Virus record (IMG/VR): IMGVR_UViG_3300030329_002764
Coordinates: 1 to 30,110 of that record
Reading direction: 5' to 3' (one strand)
Origin: a virus
Length of the DNA: 30,110 nt
The notes below the pieces were generated by a model. The model searched no databases, was not told the origin of the DNA, and saw only the letters and a program-made list of their open reading frames with translations. A program made the position numbers and the translations under genes. Of the stretch, positions 26,436 through 30,110 are shown piece by piece. Numbering within the stretch: position 1 is the stretch's first letter; each line of letters begins with the position of its first letter.

Positions 26436-26557
26436 TTGTACCTGTAAATTGTGCGAATTGACACTTTAAAAATGTCTGCTAATTTACGAGGTTTATATCC
26501 AAGAAGCAAAAGAAAATTTATCTTCCACTCTTTAAAGTTGTTTATCTTTTTTCTCAT
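26426..26557 (-). CDS. Micro helix-turn-helix protein (43 aa)
   Basis: Starts in an ATGA overlap with the upstream stop and encodes 43 residues. From about residue 20 the sequence GYKPRKLADIFKVSIRTIYR has the shape of a DNA-binding helix-turn-helix: helix (RKLADIFKV), turn (Ser-Ile), recognition helix (RTIYRYKWK). This recalls sigma-like or resolvase-like HTH segments. The first half is a basic amphipathic helix. It probably regulates phage genes or binds DNA as a dimer, but no target is visible. A 77-aa frame on the opposite strand covers the same bases and is rejected. Confidence 0.6.
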   Translation of the reverse strand: MRKKINNFKEWKINFLLLLGYKPRKLADIFKVSIRTIYRYKWK

Positions 26558-26697
26558 CTTCTTACTTTATTATGATGGTTATGAGTTAACATTTGATATA
26601 GCCACCAGCATCGACCATTGCCAGTTGCTTTTAAAATTCTTTCTTTTCTCTTATCATTTAACTTTTTCATATTTGCTTTTCTAACTTCTTCTTCCAT
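26554..26697 (-). CDS. Micro basic protein (47 aa)
   Basis: An AGGAG SD lies five bases before the ATG, in an 8-nt gap after the HNH gene. The 47-residue product is basic and helical in its first half (many Lys, Arg, Glu), has an aromatic pair (Trp31, Trp32) in GRCWWLYQML, then a His-rich end (HNHHNK). No family is recognised. It ends in an ATGA overlap with the HTH gene, so both are likely translated in series. The SD and overlap support it being a real gene; function unknown. Confidence 0.5.
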   Translation of the reverse strand: MEEEVRKANMKKLNDKRKERILKATGNGRCWWLYQMLTHNHHNKVRR

Positions 26698-26705
26698 TTT
26701 ATCTC

Positions 26706-27182
26706 CTAATTAAATACATCTGATTTTGCTAGTTTTCTTAAGATGTAATCTTTTACTCTTTCGTCTTGTTTAGATACCCATTTGATAAATGTTTTATATT
26801 CTTTATCTGTAAGGGGACCTTTTTTGGTATTACAAGATGCACATATCATTTGAAGGTTGCTCTTAAATGAACCTCCTCCACTAGATATTGGATGTTTATG
26901 GTCACAAACCATATTAGTTACATCTAACTTTTTTTTACAGTATTTGCAAGGTTTATTATATGCTTTATATAACATTTCGCGTATTTCAGTTAAAGATATG
27001 TTAAATATTACTTCATACTCTTTACTTCTTTTCTTTAAAGATGACTTTAAAGTTGAAGATTTTTTCATAAGTCTATGAAACATTCTTTTAGCATGTGTCC
27101 CATGAGTGGGATGAAGCTTTTTCATAAACTTCTTTTCCCACTCTTTAGGACTACGCGACTTCCGATTGGAATTCTGGTTCAT
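26706..27182 (-). CDS. HNH endonuclease (158 aa)
   Basis: The HNH/beta-beta-alpha-metal core is clear: Cys79-x2-Cys82 (CKYC), Asp94-His95-x-His97 (DHKHPIS), GGG, Asn109-Leu110, then Cys114-x2-Cys117-Asn118 (CASCN). The four cysteines form the structural zinc site and the His/Asn residues the catalytic metal site that nicks or cuts DNA. The first ~55 residues are very basic and could contact DNA. It may be a free-standing homing endonuclease or a phage replication/packaging nuclease; no intron or intein is seen beside it. It begins one base after the winged-helix gene ends and has only a weak, distant SD, suggesting coupled translation. Two plus-strand frames within it are shadows. Confidence 0.85.
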   Translation of the reverse strand: MNQNSNRKSRSPKEWEKKFMKKLHPTHGTHAKRMFHRLMKKSSTLKSSLKKRSKEYEVIFNISLTEIREMLYKAYNKPCKYCKKKLDVTNMVCDHKHPISSGGGSFKSNLQMICASCNTKKGPLTDKEYKTFIKWVSKQDERVKDYILRKLAKSDVFN

Positions 27183-27183
27183 G

Positions 27184-27432
27184 CTAGCTTGCTTTTACCT
27201 TTTGTCCAGTCGGTGTTTTTGTCATTTGGTATCTCCCGAAACCTTTATATATACCTCTTGAATTTTGGGTTGTGACAATTTCAAAACCCTTTTTTCTTAA
27301 GTTAAATATAATTGCTGACAATCTCCAAGCTCCGAAAAGTTTAGCTGCTTGTGCTTGATTTAAAGTTTTACCTTTAAGCAAATGCATCATTACTTTGCGG
27401 CTTTTTGAAAGCTTCTTTGAAGTTTTTCGCAT
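27184..27432 (-). CDS. Winged-helix / HTH DNA-binding protein (82 aa)
   Basis: The segment LKGKTLNQAQAAKLFGAWRL continuing into SAIIFNLRKKGFEIVTT is the signature of a small phage helix-turn-helix domain (helix QAQAAKLFG, turn, recognition helix RLSAIIFNLRK, then a wing strand). The family is usually described as HTH with 'l....a...fg..rLsarI..LR..G'. The N terminus is basic. It probably binds DNA as a regulator. The start has an AAAGGA-like SD eight bases away. It overlaps the end of the upstream 73-aa gene by 59 bases. The fold is well supported; target unknown. Confidence 0.78.
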   Translation of the reverse strand: MRKTSKKLSKSRKVMMHLLKGKTLNQAQAAKLFGAWRLSAIIFNLRKKGFEIVTTQNSRGIYKGFGRYQMTKTPTGQKVKAS

Positions 27433-27595
27433 TTTCGTTTTCCTTTCCTAGAGAAATAAAAGTAGATAGTTTCCATAATTTAATATATATATGAAAAGTA
27501 TTATTTATTGTACCTTTATTTACTCCAAATTCTAATCGAAGTATCCAAAATAAGCATACTCCAATTATATTTTCGTATTTTATTAACTTAATCAC
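27374..27595 (-). CDS. Small GTG-started hypothetical protein (73 aa)
   Basis: A GTG at 27595 lies five bases after an AAGGAG SD and overlaps the primase-helicase stop by eight bases, so translation would be coupled. The product begins IKLIKYENIIGVCLFWILR, a partly hydrophobic helix, then is mixed and ends in a basic helix and a polar tail. No domain is recognised. Against it: it overlaps the winged-helix gene by 59 bases, which is long for this cluster. The perfect SD makes me keep it. Confidence 0.48.
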   Translation of the reverse strand: MIKLIKYENIIGVCLFWILRLEFGVNKGTINNTFHIYIKLWKLSTFISLGKENENAKNFKEAFKKPQSNDAFA

Positions 27596-29366
27596 ATCTT
27601 CTCCTTAATCTAAAGCATGGTTGCCATTCTAAATCAACTTTAAATAATTCTCCATCAGTATTTTTTAATACTTCTAAAGATTTTTCAGATGAGTTAGCTT
27701 GTCCGTTTAAACCAATAACTTTTCTTGATGCGTTTTCTATTGCTCCAGACCCTTTACCTGCATATAAATCTAATGCCTCATTTCTAGAATATTCTCTAGA
27801 TACTTGAGATACTTGAATTATAATCAAATCATTATTAACAGCCATACTTGAAAGTGAATGTGATATATATTTAATTTGTTCATACTCTCCTCTAACATGA
27901 GGTGGAGTTTCAACTAAATCAATATAATCTACAATTACTAAAGCTGGTCTTAATTCTTTAACTTTTGCTTGTATTTGTTCTAAGTTTGGAGGGATTGTTT
28001 GAATGACCATATGATTTAATTTATCTTTATTATCACTATAAGCTTGTTTAGGATTATCGTTTATTTCTTCTTTTGTTAATCCTGATACGATTTGCATATT
28101 ACGTCTATGCATATACCAAGCTGATAATTCTAAAGATAAATATAATGTAGGAATTTGCCAATCAGTATTTATGTCATCATTAGCAAAATCAACACCTAAT
28201 GCTATACATTGTGCTAGTGTTGTTTTACTTGAGCCAGTGGGCCCGAAAACTGTTACTAATTCGCCTGGATATATTTCTGTATCCGAGTTGTCTGCTCCTA
28301 ACATTTTAGCAAGAGGTATTGAACGTCCATCAAAATCTGCTGACATTCGTTTTTCTAACTCTTGTTGTAAATCATCTGAATTAAGGACATCAATAAGGTA
28401 GTCTTTTCTTTTGAAATGTATGCATCTAGTCTTACAATGCTTTAACATTATCTCATCTTGACAACCAAATCTATAACCTCTATTGTAAACATACTCAACT
28501 TTTTCGACCACACTATTTTCATTTAAAGAATTATTATTCCAATGTAAAATAGCAGTTTTTGCATATTCTGAAGGTATACCATGTCTGTAGAAATGACTTG
28601 CTATTCTTATTAGCGTTTGATTTCTATTGCCCTCTTGGGGCCCATTTGTCAACATTTCTTGTACACACGGTATAACGTCCCTTGGTTCAACAACTTTACG
28701 TATTTGGGTCATTCTAGGGGCTCTATTAAGAATTTTGTTTTCTAGCTCACCATTTCCTACTAGTTCACTATAAGCAAATTCTATTCTTGGTGATTCAGCT
28801 AATTCCTTTATCCATTTAACATCTTTATTTAAGATTTCAGCTATTGTTAAAGGTATTTTATGAAGATTAGTTTTCTTATTTATTGTATGTTGAACACGGT
28901 ATATACCTGTTCTCATAAATATTGAACTATCTATTATATCTCCAAAAATAGATTTAAGAGTCCCTTTTACCAAGTAATGTATATTATCGCTACTTGGAAA
29001 ATTAAATACACTATTAGGTAAAGCTAAATGATAACCACTTCCACTGAAATATGGCTGTATAGAATAATTTATATCTACTCCCATATCATCAATGTCTGTT
29101 ATTATTTTTCTAGCTTTTTTTAATGTATATTCATCACTATTGTCACCTTTATCTATATCGATTAATATCCAATCTATTGCTCTTTGACCAAAGTAATTCT
29201 TTAGTCCACCGTTTGATTCGGCATAATCTATAGCGGATTTATCATATAAATAAACTGACCTAAATAGTGGAGTATCATGATTTATATATTTAACTAAATC
29301 TGATTTTGCAATAAGTCGCCCTCTGTTACGAGGGCTACCTACTGCTATTTCAATATAGTCAAACAC
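27588..29366 (-). CDS. Bifunctional primase-helicase: AEP-type primase fused to DnaB-like helicase (592 aa)
   Basis: The N-terminal half carries archaeo-eukaryotic primase motifs: Asp70-x-Asp72 (ILIDIDKGD), the S-G-S-G-Y-H113 block (FSGSGYHLALP), Asp146, and 'RTGIYRVQHTINKKTNLHK', the usual lead to the third motif. A linker has Cys302, Cys311 and Cys315, a possible metal site. The C-terminal half is RecA-fold DnaB: Walker A GPTGSSKT (375-382), the catalytic Glu413 in LSLELS, Walker B LVIVD (Asp480), IIIQVSQVS and a GSGAIENASRKV arginine-finger region. It would unwind the fork and prime synthesis. The start is GTG, overlapping the upstream TAG by one base. Phage fusions of this type stand in for separate primase and helicase genes. 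Confidence 0.88.
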   Translation of the reverse strand: MFDYIEIAVGSPRNRGRLIAKSDLVKYINHDTPLFRSVYLYDKSAIDYAESNGGLKNYFGQRAIDWILIDIDKGDNSDEYTLKKARKIITDIDDMGVDINYSIQPYFSGSGYHLALPNSVFNFPSSDNIHYLVKGTLKSIFGDIIDSSIFMRTGIYRVQHTINKKTNLHKIPLTIAEILNKDVKWIKELAESPRIEFAYSELVGNGELENKILNRAPRMTQIRKVVEPRDVIPCVQEMLTNGPQEGNRNQTLIRIASHFYRHGIPSEYAKTAILHWNNNSLNENSVVEKVEYVYNRGYRFGCQDEIMLKHCKTRCIHFKRKDYLIDVLNSDDLQQELEKRMSADFDGRSIPLAKMLGADNSDTEIYPGELVTVFGPTGSSKTTLAQCIALGVDFANDDINTDWQIPTLYLSLELSAWYMHRRNMQIVSGLTKEEINDNPKQAYSDNKDKLNHMVIQTIPPNLEQIQAKVKELRPALVIVDYIDLVETPPHVRGEYEQIKYISHSLSSMAVNNDLIIIQVSQVSREYSRNEALDLYAGKGSGAIENASRKVIGLNGQANSSEKSLEVLKNTDGELFKVDLEWQPCFRLRRRCD

Positions 29367-29980
29367 TATAAGTTTCCAATACCTTCTTGTGACATTTCAA
29401 CATTTTGTTTAGGTGTTGATATATCAGCTTCTGTTGCTTCTTTAATAAAACCTTTATCTTTAAACCACTTAACATCTGATTCAAGAGTTTGGCGGCCTTT
29501 ATCATCATTTCTTTGTACTCTATGGAATACTCTAGAATAAACTTTACCACCTTTTTCTTTTGGTTTTTCTTTATATATATAAGCAAGATAATTAAAATCA
29601 GGTTCTGTATCTGGCATTACTGATGCAACATGCCTTTGATTTAAATAGCTAGCTATATTATCAATAACATTGCCATCTTCATCTTCCCATGTACCATCTA
29701 CAGTTAAACCTGCTTTTTCACCTATTATATCAAAGAAATTATACATTCTTTTAAGAACAGAACCACCTGAAATTTTACCATTAGTATCTTTTTCCAGGTC
29801 ACCTGCTATTCTTAATTGTTTAGTATAATCACTACCTTTTTGTTTTATTTCTATATCTAGATAAATGTCAGCCCACTTAAAGTTTGAAGATTTATCTTCT
29901 ACTCCAAGTATTGCTATTTCACATATTCCATAGAAACTATTTCCTGTTGAACTGCTTCCTTTAGGCCTAAATATTGCCAT
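29366..29980 (-). CDS. Conserved phage early protein, possibly single-stranded DNA binding (204 aa)
   Basis: An AAGGAG SD lies six bases before the ATG. The product has a soluble beta-rich N-terminal domain, with an aromatic strand 'FKWADIYLDIEIKQKGSDY' and a 'GGSVLKRMYNFFDIIGEKAG' helix, and a charged, flexible C terminus. This family sits beside primase-helicase genes in uncultured marine phages as I recall them, and size plus position suit an SSB-like protein, but no OB-fold signature is certain. The acidic tip typical of bacterial SSB is absent. It overlaps the primase-helicase start by one base. A 75-aa offset frame inside it is a shadow. Confidence 0.55.
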   Translation of the reverse strand: MAIFRPKGSSSTGNSFYGICEIAILGVEDKSSNFKWADIYLDIEIKQKGSDYTKQLRIAGDLEKDTNGKISGGSVLKRMYNFFDIIGEKAGLTVDGTWEDEDGNVIDNIASYLNQRHVASVMPDTEPDFNYLAYIYKEKPKEKGGKVYSRVFHRVQRNDDKGRQTLESDVKWFKDKGFIKEATEADISTPKQNVEMSQEGIGNL

Positions 29981-30110
29981 CTTTATCTCCTTTTATTTCT
30001 TGTTTATATATGTTAGACCAATCAAATTCTATGCATTGGCCACGTAAGTGTTCACATCTACTACCTGCTTCTATAGATTCATCTGCTTTAAATGAAACCA
30101 TTAGTTTATC
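29967..30110 (-). CDS. C-terminal end of an early-module protein (5' truncated)
   Basis: The frame is open from the window edge and ends in TAG at 29967, overlapping the SSB-like gene by 14 bases. The 47 visible residues include a Cys pair in RCEHLRGQC and end in a Lys/Asp-rich tail. No family is recognised from this fragment. The overlap with an SD-led downstream gene and the absence of stops support a real coding end; the protein's function cannot be judged here. Confidence 0.5.
   Translation of the reverse strand, partial: DKLMVSFKADESIEAGSRCEHLRGQCIEFDWSNIYKQEIKGDKDGNI

Noticed and set aside
26451-26684. 77-aa plus-strand frame rich in Phe and Leu that looks like a membrane protein
   Set aside because: It is the antisense of the 47- and 43-aa minus-strand genes, which have an SD, an ATGA overlap and an HTH; Phe/Leu richness is expected when Lys/Glu-rich AT-rich coding is read backwards.
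27098-27111. Perfect 5-bp inverted repeat TCCCA-TGAG-TGGGA
   Set aside because: Very short, inside the HNH coding region, with no following T-run; chance is likely.
26857-27275. Two plus-strand frames across the HNH and winged-helix genes
   Set aside because: They cover the antisense of a clear HNH motif and a clear HTH; no upstream signals.
29359-29586. 75-aa minus-strand frame rich in Lys and Leu
   Set aside because: It lies inside the SSB-like gene in another frame, with no SD and low-complexity lysine content.
1-30110. tRNA genes, CRISPR arrays, insertion sequences and att sites
   Set aside because: Looked for cloverleaf-like or CCA-ended segments, regularly spaced repeats and transposase motifs; nothing convincing was seen, and almost all bases are in genes.

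Overview
The window is a stretch of an AT-rich tailed-phage genome (or prophage-like contig). The evidence is almost complete coding density, frequent 1-60 nt gene overlaps, a structural module and a replication module on opposite strands, and recognisable phage families. Shine-Dalgarno (SD) sequences of the AAGGAG type precede many genes, which argues against a Bacteroidota host; nothing else fixes the host. The nozzle-like and ejection-type proteins, with no sheath or tape measure seen, suggest a podovirus-like particle. Composition and protein style resemble uncultured marine phages, but that is an impression, not a search result.

Plus strand, 1-24925, reads as the late/virion module. In order: the end of a structural protein (possibly a head-tail adaptor); two small proteins, one a zinc ribbon; a calcineurin-like metallophosphoesterase; a membrane-anchored coiled-coil protein of holin type; a 380-aa protein with an HExxH metallopeptidase motif; a second membrane/coiled-coil protein; a small coiled-coil protein; a beta-rich virion protein; a giant 2407-aa protein whose ends resemble podoviral tail nozzle (T7 gp12-like) proteins; and a tail fibre. 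After the only notable gap in this half (12517-12576, with a good sigma70-like promoter candidate) come three ejection-type proteins, one with a LysM domain, and then a 3164-aa protein.

The 3164-aa gene (15431-24925) is the main discovery. It carries an RxP...D-L-D-G-D block (Asp1562/1564/1566) matching the metal-binding loop of the beta-prime double-psi beta-barrel (DPBB) of cellular-type RNA polymerases. About 460 residues upstream is a DGQ...K...ESAAK block (Lys1074, Lys1103) matching the beta-type barrel. This is the layout of single-chain two-barrel polymerases such as crAss-like phage phi14:2 gp66, SP-beta YonO and fungal QDE-1. Its position right behind ejection proteins suggests a virion-packaged polymerase injected with the DNA to transcribe early genes.

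Minus strand, 30110-24922, reads as the early/replication module, transcribed toward the structural module and meeting it tail to tail with a 3-nt overlap. In transcription order: a truncated gene; an SSB-like conserved phage protein; a GTG-started archaeo-eukaryotic primase (AEP)-DnaB helicase fusion; a small GTG-started protein; a winged-helix protein; an HNH endonuclease; three micro-genes (47, 43 and 30 aa; the 43-aa one is a helix-turn-helix and the 30-aa one a zinc ribbon); a PD-(D/E)XK RecB/Cas4-like nuclease; two coiled-coil proteins; and a 59-aa zinc-binding protein. No tRNA, CRISPR array, insertion sequence or convincing intrinsic terminator was seen.
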